Part shown: positions 36,985 to 45,037 of the stretch, piece after piece | Position numbering within the stretch: position 1 is the stretch's first letter | How the letters are laid out: every line of letters starts with the position of its first letter | Assembly (NCBI GenBank): GCA_041163745.1 | Contig: JBEAQU010000033.1 | Span: forward strand, 91,280 to 155,279 | Reading direction: 5' to 3' | From: UBA6168 sp041163745 | Lineage (GTDB): Bacteria; Bacteroidota; Bacteroidia; Chitinophagales; Saprospiraceae | Length of the DNA stretch: 64,000 nucleotides | Notes under the pieces: model-generated | What the model was told of the DNA's origin: nothing | What the model saw: the letters and a program-made list of their open reading frames with translations, nothing else | The model's database searches: none | Position numbers and translations under genes: made by a program

Positions 36985-37930
36985 GACATTGTATGTTGTG
37001 GAGGAGCGAGGCTTGGTTCCGAAGGATCTCATAATTCGATGGGAATTCACCGCTGACGACCGCCTGATGGAACACCTGCAGGATCCGGATGAAATGATTG
37101 TCCGCCGGCAGGGTGACCCGGCGTGTTTCGTTCGGCCGTTCGATGACGACCGTCGGCTGGAAGCCGGGCGGTGCCGTGAAGATCCGGTCGGCCGTCAGTT
37201 TCCCCTTGCTCCCCCAGATTTCGAGCTCGCACTGGTAGAAATGGTCGAACCCGAAAGCCAACGCGGCGGAACATCCGTCCGGGCGGCACAAGAAGGCACC
37301 CCCGTGGATATCCACTTCTGCCCCGTCGGGTATGACGAGGCTGGCTCCCCTCACCTCCAGGTCCGCCCCCAGCAGCAACTGGGCCACCTTGACCGTGTAG
37401 GCGCCTGCATCCAGCAAAGCCCCGCCTCCCAAGGCGCGGCTGTAACGGATGTTCCCTTCGTCCTGGAAAGGCGGGAAGCCGAAGGACGCACGCAGGGATC
37501 TTATCTCGCCGACGGCTCCTTCGGAGAGCTGCCGCCGGATGTAGGCGAACTGGCTATGGTGCTCGAACATGAAGTTTTCCCACAAGGCGCGCCTGGCCGT
37601 TGCCGCCTGGACCAGCAGCCGCTCCGCCTCCGCCAGGTTGGCGGCCAGTGATTTCTCCACGAGGACATGCTTCCCGGCCTGCAGCGCCTTGCCGGCCCAC
37701 TCGGCATGCAGCCCGGTCGGCAAAGGAACATACACCGCCTCGATGTCCTCCCGTTCCAGCAGCGCATCGTACGAACCCAGGGGTTCCCCGCCGAACTGCC
37801 GGCAGCATTCCGCCGCCTTGGTCATTTCGCGGCTGGCGATGGCAGCCAATTCGAATACACCACTGGATTTTATCGCCGGTATCACCAAACGGCGGGCGAC
37901 ACTGGCACAACCTAACACACCTATCCTCAC
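36971..37930 (-). CDS. Gfo/Idh/MocA-family NDP-sugar 3-ketoreductase
   Basis: 319 residues from the GTG at 37930 (MRIGVLGCASVARRLVIPA); a TTG at 37984 would add 18 basic residues. NAD(P)-binding GVLGCASVA, then EKSLAANLAEAERL with the conserved EK pair, then ENFMFEHHSQFAYIR. That last motif is typical of the ketoreductases (KijD10/SpnN-like) that reduce C3 of dTDP-3,4-diketo-2,6-dideoxyglucose right after the 2,3-dehydratase. The dehydratase gene lies 60 bases upstream, matching that pathway order. Confidence 0.87.
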   Translation of the reverse strand: MRIGVLGCASVARRLVIPAIKSSGVFELAAIASREMTKAAECCRQFGGEPLGSYDALLEREDIEAVYVPLPTGLHAEWAGKALQAGKHVLVEKSLAANLAEAERLLVQAATARRALWENFMFEHHSQFAYIRRQLSEGAVGEIRSLRASFGFPPFQDEGNIRYSRALGGGALLDAGAYTVKVAQLLLGADLEVRGASLVIPDGAEVDIHGGAFLCRPDGCSAALAFGFDHFYQCELEIWGSKGKLTADRIFTAPPGFQPTVVIERPNETRRVTLPADNHFIRILQVFHQAVVSGEFPSNYEILRNQASLLHNIQCHANC

Positions 37931-37990
37931 GTCGGTTATTTTTGTTCCGCTTGCCCGTCCGCGCCGGTCCTTCCGACCGGACAACTGGCC

Positions 37991-39472
37991 TCAGGGAAGG
38001 AAATTGATGATGGAAAGCAGGCTGCGAGCCTGCACATTCAAGTAATTGTTGAACCGAATCAGGGTTTTCAACTGATTCAGGGTCATCCAGATGTAATGCG
38101 GCGGCAAAGTCTCGTCGAAAGATTCGTCCGCCTCGATGAGCAGGTTGCGGTTCTGCTCCTTGTAGAACCGTCCCCCTTCCTCCGACTGATAAGTGTCGAA
38201 GATATGCTGCGCTGGGGATGCCTCCAGGACGTAATCCAGAAACGGCAGTTTCCCTTTCGGCGTGACTTGGTAATTGTCGGTGATGCACTGTACCGTCGGC
38301 GCCAACTCCAGGATGTCGAAATTGCCGCATTCCAGCTTCGCCTGGACTATGAAATGGTACACGCCGTTTATTTTCTTCACCACGAAGGCGCAGATTCCTT
38401 CCTGGGTCGGCTCGATGAGCGGCTGCATCCAGGACTGTACCTCCCGGTTGCTGATTTCGACCTCGACACCGATGACGCGGAAGTATTTGCCCTCCCCATG
38501 CCGGATATCATATTCCGTGGTTTCCCATTCTGCTACCTCCCGGAGCGGAATGGGGTTTATCTCCAGCTCCGCCATCATTTTCAGATTCGTCATCCAGGAA
38601 ATGATGTCGTTGAAGGAATGCAATGCCGCCTCCCCGTTCAGCGTGGACTTCAGCAACTCGAACGGACGGCTGCCCGGCACAATGTAATGACTCGACATCG
38701 CCGCGTAGAAATCCACCACCTCTGCCGAAAAATGACCGAAGGGAATGCCGGATATCACGGTCCGGGTATCCATGTTCACGGTGTTGTCCAGCAACATCAG
38801 CTTCTTGATCTGCGCCAGCGTAAGCCAACGGTAATCCTCGTGGACCGGTATGTCCTCGTCCACCTGAACGATGATGTTCCGGTTGCGCTTGCGCAGGAAC
38901 CGGGCCCCTTGTTCGGATTGCAACTGGTCCAGGAGCACGGTCCTGGGTCGTTCCCCATTGAAATACTCCAGGTAAAGGGGTCTCTTGCCCTTGTGGATTT
39001 GGGTGTAATTGCTTTTGGTCGCCTGCAGGGTGGGCGACAACTGGACATGATTGATGTTGCCAGGCTCTATTTTCGCCTGCATGAGGAAATGCAGCACGCC
39101 GTCGAACGATTTGGCAATGATTCCAAGGAAGCCAATTTCCGGCTGGTTGATGATCGGTTGCGACCACTGCCCGGTCTTGCCCCAGTTGGTCCTGACCGAT
39201 AGTCCCGCAATGGAGAAAAAACGACCGCTCTCATGACACAGATTCCCGGTTACCGGATGGAAATGCCAATGCTTAAGTTCCCGCAGCCGTTGCCGACCGA
39301 TCCGGACCTCGACTTCCTCGTTCCGGCGTCGCAACCAGGCAACAGCCTCCTCCGTCGTGAACAAGGGATTGTCCTCATGCAACGCGGATTTCAGAAAATG
39401 CAGCTCCTGCCCCTGGACAATGCCGTCGGCAGGCGCCTGCCTGCTGATGTCCACCTGTATTCGCTTTACCAT
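37991..39472 (-). CDS. NDP-hexose 2,3-dehydratase (EvaA/TylX3/SpnO-like)
   Basis: 493 residues, typical length. The protein is an internal duplication: the first half has SQPIINQPEIGFLGIIAK, VLHFLMQAKIEPGN and LSPTLQATKSNY, and the second half repeats the pattern as MQPLIEPTQEGICAFVVK, VYHFIVQAKLECGN and LAPTVQCITDNY. Both halves end in W-x-TL-Q segments followed by VNMDTRTVISG or LNVQARSLLSI. It removes the C2 hydroxyl of dTDP-4-keto-6-deoxyglucose, giving the 3,4-diketo-2,6-dideoxy sugar. Best known from macrolide and vancomycin-type antibiotic clusters. Its start overlaps the SGNH gene stop by 7 bases. Confidence 0.95.
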   Translation of the reverse strand: MVKRIQVDISRQAPADGIVQGQELHFLKSALHEDNPLFTTEEAVAWLRRRNEEVEVRIGRQRLRELKHWHFHPVTGNLCHESGRFFSIAGLSVRTNWGKTGQWSQPIINQPEIGFLGIIAKSFDGVLHFLMQAKIEPGNINHVQLSPTLQATKSNYTQIHKGKRPLYLEYFNGERPRTVLLDQLQSEQGARFLRKRNRNIIVQVDEDIPVHEDYRWLTLAQIKKLMLLDNTVNMDTRTVISGIPFGHFSAEVVDFYAAMSSHYIVPGSRPFELLKSTLNGEAALHSFNDIISWMTNLKMMAELEINPIPLREVAEWETTEYDIRHGEGKYFRVIGVEVEISNREVQSWMQPLIEPTQEGICAFVVKKINGVYHFIVQAKLECGNFDILELAPTVQCITDNYQVTPKGKLPFLDYVLEASPAQHIFDTYQSEEGGRFYKEQNRNLLIEADESFDETLPPHYIWMTLNQLKTLIRFNNYLNVQARSLLSIINFLP

Positions 39473-40566
39473 ATTGAATGCTTCTTCCTACGGGTCGACA
39501 AACCGTCCTGAGCGGAATATCGTCCTTCATCTTGTTTACGGGGATCTTCCGCCAGGTACGGGGCGATGGTCCGGGCTACCACCGCATGGCCGGCATGGTT
39601 GAAATGGATGTCATGGTCGAAAAACAACAAGCTGCCGCCCGCCTCGCCCCATGCCTGGAACGGTCCGGCCAGATCGATGTACGGAATCGTCCGGCTTTCC
39701 GCCCAGGCAGCTACCTTCGCGGGGAAAGAAAAATATCCGTAGTCCTTTTGGAAATCGGCATATTTGGACGGGACCGCCATCAGATGGAAAGGAATGCCTT
39801 TTTCCTCGCACAGACTGGCAATTTTTTCAACATACACCGCACTTTGGGAGCCTGTCCAGTCGGGGTTCTCGTCAACCTGGTCCCTTACCACCCGCTGCTC
39901 CGTTCGTTGCTCCCCGGCTTTCATGCGGTAGCTGATCAGAATCTGTGTCCGCCGGAGCAACCGGAAGAGATTGGTACGGCGGACCATATCGAGCAACTGG
40001 CCGGGGTTGCCACCGTCCACGCGCGCCAGGGTCTCCCCTTCGAACCTGCCTTGCGCCAAATATTCCTCGTCGTCCCGGACGTCGTTGGCATACACCAACA
40101 GAAAGACTCGGGCGGGCAGCGTCTCCTGTGTGAAGACATGGTGCCGCGCGACCAGGTATTCCAAGGCCGGACTGTAGCTGCTGACACCAAAATTGCGCAT
40201 CCGCATTCCGGGATATGCCGCCTGCAACAAGCCGATGAAACTGCTGTCGTAGGCGACCTGGTTGGATTCCACGAAGGAGTCCCCCAGAAAGGCGACCCAT
40301 GGCCTGTCCCACCCCGCTTTCTCCTGGCCCGACACCCGGTAGCCCTGTCGGTCGTACCGGACTTCCACCGGGTCGAATTCCTCGTGCGGGGAGTAGCTGA
40401 CGAACGTGTAGTCGGCAGGATGTACATGATGGAACACCGGATCCGGATTCAGGGGCGCACTTCCGAAGTTGCCGATTCCCGCAACCTGCAGAATGACCTC
40501 CACGATGACCAGCATGACAGCGAATACCAATACATTGCCCAAAACCAATTGTGTAGCTTTATTCAT
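39466..40566 (-). CDS. Membrane-anchored SGNH-family hydrolase/acyltransferase
   Basis: 366 residues. One N-terminal helix (about 7-29), then an extracytoplasmic SGNH domain: block I VAFLGDSFVES with Ser97, glycine block FGVSSYSPALEYL, asparagine block LVYANDVRDD, and DIHFNHAGH with the Asp-His pair. All four blocks are intact, so it is probably active on O-acyl groups of the glycan. It lies downstream of a second, smaller SGNH gene and next to the deoxysugar genes. Confidence 0.83.
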   Translation of the reverse strand: MNKATQLVLGNVLVFAVMLVIVEVILQVAGIGNFGSAPLNPDPVFHHVHPADYTFVSYSPHEEFDPVEVRYDRQGYRVSGQEKAGWDRPWVAFLGDSFVESNQVAYDSSFIGLLQAAYPGMRMRNFGVSSYSPALEYLVARHHVFTQETLPARVFLLVYANDVRDDEEYLAQGRFEGETLARVDGGNPGQLLDMVRRTNLFRLLRRTQILISYRMKAGEQRTEQRVVRDQVDENPDWTGSQSAVYVEKIASLCEEKGIPFHLMAVPSKYADFQKDYGYFSFPAKVAAWAESRTIPYIDLAGPFQAWGEAGGSLLFFDHDIHFNHAGHAVVARTIAPYLAEDPRKQDEGRYSAQDGLSTRRKKHSIW

Positions 40567-40651
40567 AAGAAATGATTTATCAGACGTTGCATGGGCTTTC
40601 GTAACCGATTTCGGGTCGTCCGTCGGAAGTGCCGCCGATAAAGGCGTGTTT

Positions 40652-41572
40652 TCAAGTGCCTTGGCCGGGCTGTCGGCCGGCCAATATTCCCCGCATCATT
40701 TGCGTCAGCATGCCGGCGCCCCGCATGTTGAGATGGTTGATGTCCCTGAACAAGGAATCCACGAACAACTCCTCATACCGAAGGTCGAAATATTCCACGT
40801 CCTGCCGCCCGGACAAGGTCCCGAGGTATTCCTGCATCCGTGCATACCGGCTGTCCTTTTCCAACTCGCGGATAAGGCCCTTGCTCAGGGGATGCTGGTA
40901 CAACACCAGGCGAAGACCCTGCGCATTACAGGTCTCTATGATTTTCTCCAGATAACCCGTACACAGGTCGAAATGATCCCCTTCCATTTGGGACAGGATG
41001 AAAGCCAGTTTGTCCGCTATCAATTCCGGTGATTCCCGGTACACATCGTTGCTGGTCCCCCATCCTTTGTTTTCCACAATTTCGGAAGGCCCCGACAACT
41101 GGCGGATACCGGGCCACAACCCATAGATCATCAGCAGGGAGTAATGTTCCGCACGATACTTGCCGTCATGGGGTTCGATCCCGAAGATGGCGGCGTAATA
41201 CTCTTCCGATCGCGCTCCCGGTTTGGCAAAGAAAGACTCCAGGTTCAGGGGAATGATCACCGTGTGAAGGGATTTGCTCAACGGACCGTACTGCTCCAAT
41301 ATCTTGTAATCGCTGTAAAAGGATTGGTTGTAATTTGCGATGTTGATACAATGGTCCGACAAGTCGGCAGGTATCAGCCCTCCCCAGGACAGGGAATTCC
41401 CCAGGATAAGGATTTCGTTGGTTTCCAAGGTGCTCTGCAGCAGGTAGTGCTTCAGTGCATAGGAATCGTTGTCCGGCTGCCGCAGACGCCATTCCAGCAA
41501 GAGCAGCGGCGCCAGGAACAGGGCGAGGAACAAGGCGGTCTTTTTCAGGAAGGACTTCAGATCGGGTTGCAT
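40652..41572 (-). CDS. Membrane-anchored SGNH/DltD-like protein
   Basis: 306 residues with one N-terminal helix (about 9-27). Block I is ILILGNSLSWGG (Ser60) rather than GDS, and the end has FRDINHLNMRGAGML with an Asp-x2-His pair, as in DltD/AlgX-like partners of MBOAT acyltransferases. In this locus it is close to the MBOAT, FkbH and acyl-carrier-protein genes, so it is a good candidate for the periplasmic step of glycan acylation. Role inferred from context. Confidence 0.75.
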   Translation of the reverse strand: MQPDLKSFLKKTALFLALFLAPLLLLEWRLRQPDNDSYALKHYLLQSTLETNEILILGNSLSWGGLIPADLSDHCINIANYNQSFYSDYKILEQYGPLSKSLHTVIIPLNLESFFAKPGARSEEYYAAIFGIEPHDGKYRAEHYSLLMIYGLWPGIRQLSGPSEIVENKGWGTSNDVYRESPELIADKLAFILSQMEGDHFDLCTGYLEKIIETCNAQGLRLVLYQHPLSKGLIRELEKDSRYARMQEYLGTLSGRQDVEYFDLRYEELFVDSLFRDINHLNMRGAGMLTQMMRGILAGRQPGQGT

Positions 41573-41640
41573 CGAATTGTAAGGCGGCTGTGGCCTTTGA
41601 AAGTTTTTCCCACGCCGGCGGAATGGGACGGGACCGTTCG

Positions 41641-42360
41641 TCAGACGATGTCGGCCCCTTGGTTGACCAACAGGTTGACGCCGTTCACCTGCCCGCTGCC
41701 CGTCAGCAATTGTCGGACCAGCCGGGCGACCTCGGTGGTCGGCAACAGCTCCTGCCGCGGCATTTGCCGCCGAATCTCCTCCACCATCCGTTCATCCAAC
41801 TCCTCGTTCAGCGGGGTCGGCATGAAGGTTGGGGAAATGCAATTGGAGGTAATGTCATATTTGGCGTATTCCGTCGCCCAGGATTTGCTGAGCGAAAGGA
41901 GATAGGCTTTGTTCGCTACGTATTCGGACCAGCCGACAGGCGGCCGATTGGCAAGGGCGGCGGTTAGGACGGTCAGAATCCGCCCGTGCCTGCGCGCCCG
42001 GAAGCCTTGCAGGGCCGCTTGCGTTACCTGTACGACGGGCAGCACGTTCCGCCGGAAACTGTTCCCGAACGACTCCGCCGGAATCTTGTGGAAATGCTTT
42101 CGGAGAAACCCTGCCATGGCATTGTTGACCAGGCCGTCCAACTCCCATCCCGGAATATCCCGCAACAGCTCCGCCATGGAGTTCGCATCTTCGAAATCAC
42201 ACCGGATACCCCTCACATTGGGATGTTGCCGGACCAATTCCGCTGCCGCCGCCGCGGACCGACAATACGTGAAGTACACCTGAATTCCATCGTCCGCCGC
42301 AAGCGTCCGCGTGATATCCGCTCCCAGGCCGGAGGCGCCGCCGGTCACCAACACTTTCAT
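41641..42360 (-). CDS. Short-chain dehydrogenase/reductase (FabG-like)
   Basis: 239 residues, classical SDR length. Cofactor motif TGGASGLG (6-13), LVNNAMAG for the NNAG motif, and catalytic Tyr147 and Lys151 in YVANK, with Thr133 at the usual serine position. Its start overlaps the MaoC stop (ATGA), and the ACP gene overlaps MaoC, so the three are one translational unit. It probably reduces a 3-keto (or similar) acyl group on the acyl carrier protein. Confidence 0.9.
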   Translation of the reverse strand: MKVLVTGGASGLGADITRTLAADDGIQVYFTYCRSAAAAAELVRQHPNVRGIRCDFEDANSMAELLRDIPGWELDGLVNNAMAGFLRKHFHKIPAESFGNSFRRNVLPVVQVTQAALQGFRARRHGRILTVLTAALANRPPVGWSEYVANKAYLLSLSKSWATEYAKYDITSNCISPTFMPTPLNEELDERMVEEIRRQMPRQELLPTTEVARLVRQLLTGSGQVNGVNLLVNQGADIV

Positions 42361-42749
42361 AGGATGCCGATTTGTATTTTTCCACGCGCCACCTGCTCGC
42401 CAGCCCCGTTTTCAAACCGGAACTTGAATTCGACCGTCCGAACGGAGGCAAATACGCCCGTGACCGTTGCCGTCAGGAGCAGGACATCTCCAAGGTATAC
42501 GGGCCGCGCATACTGAATGGACTGGGTTTGTATCACGACCTGCTTCGTCGGCAGGCACTCCCCTACGAAGTGGGAAAGGAAACCGTTCAGAATGTTGCCG
42601 TACATGACCCGCCCGCTGAAGCCGTTCGCCTGGGCAAAGGACTCGTCCGTGTGCATCGGATTATGGTCTTGGAAAAGGTGACGGAACCCTTCGTAAACGG
42701 AGGGGTCGACCTGATACGACTGCCGAAAGCTGCTTCCTTCCGTCATCAT
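42357..42749 (-). CDS. MaoC-like acyl dehydratase / hydratase
   Basis: 130 residues, hot-dog fold, from the ATG at 42749 (MMTEGSSFRQS), overlapping the ACP stop (ATGA). The hydratase motif is present: FQDHNPMHTDESFA (Asp and His catalytic pair) followed by GFSGRVMYGNILNGFLS. It would hydrate or dehydrate a carrier-bound acyl group between the SDR and the ACP. The longer upstream frame belongs to the ACP region read in another frame. Confidence 0.88.
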   Translation of the reverse strand: MMTEGSSFRQSYQVDPSVYEGFRHLFQDHNPMHTDESFAQANGFSGRVMYGNILNGFLSHFVGECLPTKQVVIQTQSIQYARPVYLGDVLLLTATVTGVFASVRTVEFKFRFENGAGEQVARGKIQIGIL

Positions 42750-42991
42750 GCCTGGAGCTTGCGGCTGATTTCTTCGCAATAGTGGCCCACATCCCGGAAT
42801 CCCTGGATTTCGGCGGCCGTGAACTTGATGCCGAAATGCTTCTCCGTCGCTACGATCAGCTGAATGTGGGTCAGCGAATCCCAATCGTCCACATCCGCGG
42901 CGGTGGTCTCCGGTACCAGCCGGATGTCCTCGTTGTCCAGCACGTCGCGGAATATTTCGTTCACTTGCTCAAGAATCGTTTCCTTGTTCAT
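42746..42991 (-). CDS. Acyl carrier protein
   Basis: 81 residues, acidic four-helix type. The phosphopantetheine site is Ser39 in DDWDSLTHIQL, and the helix II sequence IVATEKHFGIKFT is canonical. It sits in a cassette with FkbH, MaoC, SDR and MBOAT, so it probably carries a glyceryl or modified acyl group destined for the polysaccharide rather than serving general fatty-acid synthesis. A 243-base gap separates it from fkbH upstream. Confidence 0.93.
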   Translation of the reverse strand: MNKETILEQVNEIFRDVLDNEDIRLVPETTAADVDDWDSLTHIQLIVATEKHFGIKFTAAEIQGFRDVGHYCEEISRKLQA

Positions 42992-43234
42992 TTCTTGTGT
43001 GTGTTATTTGATGTGTGCACATCCCGGTCGGCCGCGTCATGGCATGCCGAAGCCCGACAGGGATGGCTTGTTTCACATTTAATGGCTGGCCGGATCCGCT
43101 TCCGGACCTGGACCAGGCGTTTCTTCAGCGTCGGTCATGGCTTTGCACCGCAATGATGGTGCGCAGAACAGGCATTCGGGTGCAAAAGCCTGCATCGTTT
43201 CATCTCGTGAAGGCTTCCGCCTGTACCGACCCGG

Positions 43235-44998
43235 TCAGGTGGCCGGCGAATCCACTGAGGCTTCCCGGATGTTTACCGGCCTGCGACCGGCTTCCCTGAC
43301 ATCCAGCACCCACTTGCCGTCCACCGGCGAAAAACCAAGCTGGGCGTAATGATCCTTGACCAGCCCGTTCTTGGGTGTCGGCAGGTATTCCCCGACCAAG
43401 GTGCGGATTCCCAGCGCCTCCGCCGCATCCAACAGGTGGTTCAGCACGAACTGTTCCATTCCACGCTTCAATACCCGGCAGCTCATGATCCAGGTGTCGA
43501 TGAAAAGACCGTCCAGGCCAACTTTTTCCAAGATGACCACACTGATCAGGCCATGGTCACCGAAACGGTCCGACAGGCTGAAGGAGAAGGTGAGGTGGTC
43601 CGGAGAGGCCGACAGCCGCTGGATGTCCGCTTCCGTGTAACGGATCGTCCGCAGATTGAACTGGTTGCTACGCATCGTCAGTTGGGCGACCCTTGGCGTA
43701 CGGAAGGTGTCGAAGGGCTTCACCTCCGATATCATGCCTAGGCTTTCCAGGAAGGCTTCCTCACTGTCGAAGCTGCGGGAGAACTCCCGTCGCTGTGCCT
43801 CCACCTGGTACTGTCGCGTCCTTTCCGCATCGCCGGCGGAATGGGAAGCTGTTTCGAACAAGTTCAGCTGCTGCAGGAAAGGTACATATTCCGCCGGGTC
43901 CTCCGGCAGCTCCGGTACGGTGATGCCCGGGATGTTCTCCCGGACGACATTTCGTTCGAAGGGGTTGTCATCCAGGAAAACCATGGCGTCGAATCCAATT
44001 TCCAGGATTTGCTGGATATGCCGGATATTGTCCACTTTGCTTTCCCAATTGGCGACGAAAACGGCGATGTCTTCCAAGCGAAGCACCATCTCAGGATGTT
44101 TTTCGAAAGGCTCCCGTGCCACGTGGTCCGTATTCTTGCTGCAGACCGCCAATATGATTCCCCGGCGCTGCAGCGCCTTGGCCCAGCGCTGGAGTTCCGT
44201 GAAGGCTTTCCCGATCCCAAGGTCGCCTACCTGTATGTTCTCCAGGCCGTCGTCTCCGATGATCCCACCCCAGGTGGTGTTGTCAAGGTCAAGGACAAGA
44301 CATTTACGGAATTGCCCGGATGCCGCCGCAACGATATCCATGATGCCCTTGGATACCACCGGCAGGAAGTCCAGGCTTAGAACCATATCCGCCGTGACAT
44401 ACAGCTTGGGATCGAATGCGAAGGCCGACCCGAACTGCGACTGCAGCTGCAACAGGTCGCAGATGAAAAGATTCTTCAGCTCCTGTCCCAGGTCCATCAG
44501 CCCTGTATTGATCTTGCGCAGCTGCCAGGAAAATGCGTACGGGGTCTTGTTGCCGAATTGTCCGAACACCATCTCCGGCTGTTCCGGGAAGTTGCAATAA
44601 ATGACCCGCGCAGTCAGCCGCTCGCCCACCGCAAGATACAGCGACCGCACCAGATGCAGGTGTTCCTCGGCAAAACCTACCTTCGCGGATTCCGCCAGCT
44701 TGTGGAAACGCTTGCGCAATTTCTGCACAGACTGGAAAATGATGATGAACTCCGGCTCCGTTCCGTACAACTCCGAGGAATGGTCGAAAACCTGCCGTTC
44801 TATCTGGTCGTAGTCGGCCTCGAACAGGTCGATGTCATACCCCAGTTCATACCCGTACCCCCGCAGGGCCTTGGCCATCATTTGGGTGGCAGTGTCACCC
44901 AACAGGGCGACCCGGACAGGACGGAGCCCGCTCCGGTCCTTTTTCAGGTTCTTCTTCAGTTCGTTGAACGTCTTGGTCGGCAATGGATGTTGTGTCAT
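43235..44998 (-). CDS. FkbH-like HAD-IIIC protein (glyceryl-ACP forming)
   Basis: 587 residues in three parts: an N-terminal SGNH/flavodoxin-like domain (about 25-200, starting VRVALLGDTATQMM), a HAD phosphatase-type domain with nucleophile Asp237 and Asp239 in LVLDLDNTTWGG and the FLDDNPFERNVV loop, and a C-terminal GNAT-like domain (about 430-575, RFGDHGLISVVIL). The length and layout match the family of BF1531-like proteins of Bacteroides. FkbH in polyketide clusters loads a glyceryl unit from 1,3-bisphosphoglycerate onto an ACP; the ACP gene follows here. Confidence 0.92.
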   Translation of the reverse strand: MTQHPLPTKTFNELKKNLKKDRSGLRPVRVALLGDTATQMMAKALRGYGYELGYDIDLFEADYDQIERQVFDHSSELYGTEPEFIIIFQSVQKLRKRFHKLAESAKVGFAEEHLHLVRSLYLAVGERLTARVIYCNFPEQPEMVFGQFGNKTPYAFSWQLRKINTGLMDLGQELKNLFICDLLQLQSQFGSAFAFDPKLYVTADMVLSLDFLPVVSKGIMDIVAAASGQFRKCLVLDLDNTTWGGIIGDDGLENIQVGDLGIGKAFTELQRWAKALQRRGIILAVCSKNTDHVAREPFEKHPEMVLRLEDIAVFVANWESKVDNIRHIQQILEIGFDAMVFLDDNPFERNVVRENIPGITVPELPEDPAEYVPFLQQLNLFETASHSAGDAERTRQYQVEAQRREFSRSFDSEEAFLESLGMISEVKPFDTFRTPRVAQLTMRSNQFNLRTIRYTEADIQRLSASPDHLTFSFSLSDRFGDHGLISVVILEKVGLDGLFIDTWIMSCRVLKRGMEQFVLNHLLDAAEALGIRTLVGEYLPTPKNGLVKDHYAQLGFSPVDGKWVLDVREAGRRPVNIREASVDSPAT

Positions 44999-45037
44999 GG
45001 GCTTGCTTAACGGCCTCCCCCGCGCCGGACGGAATGG

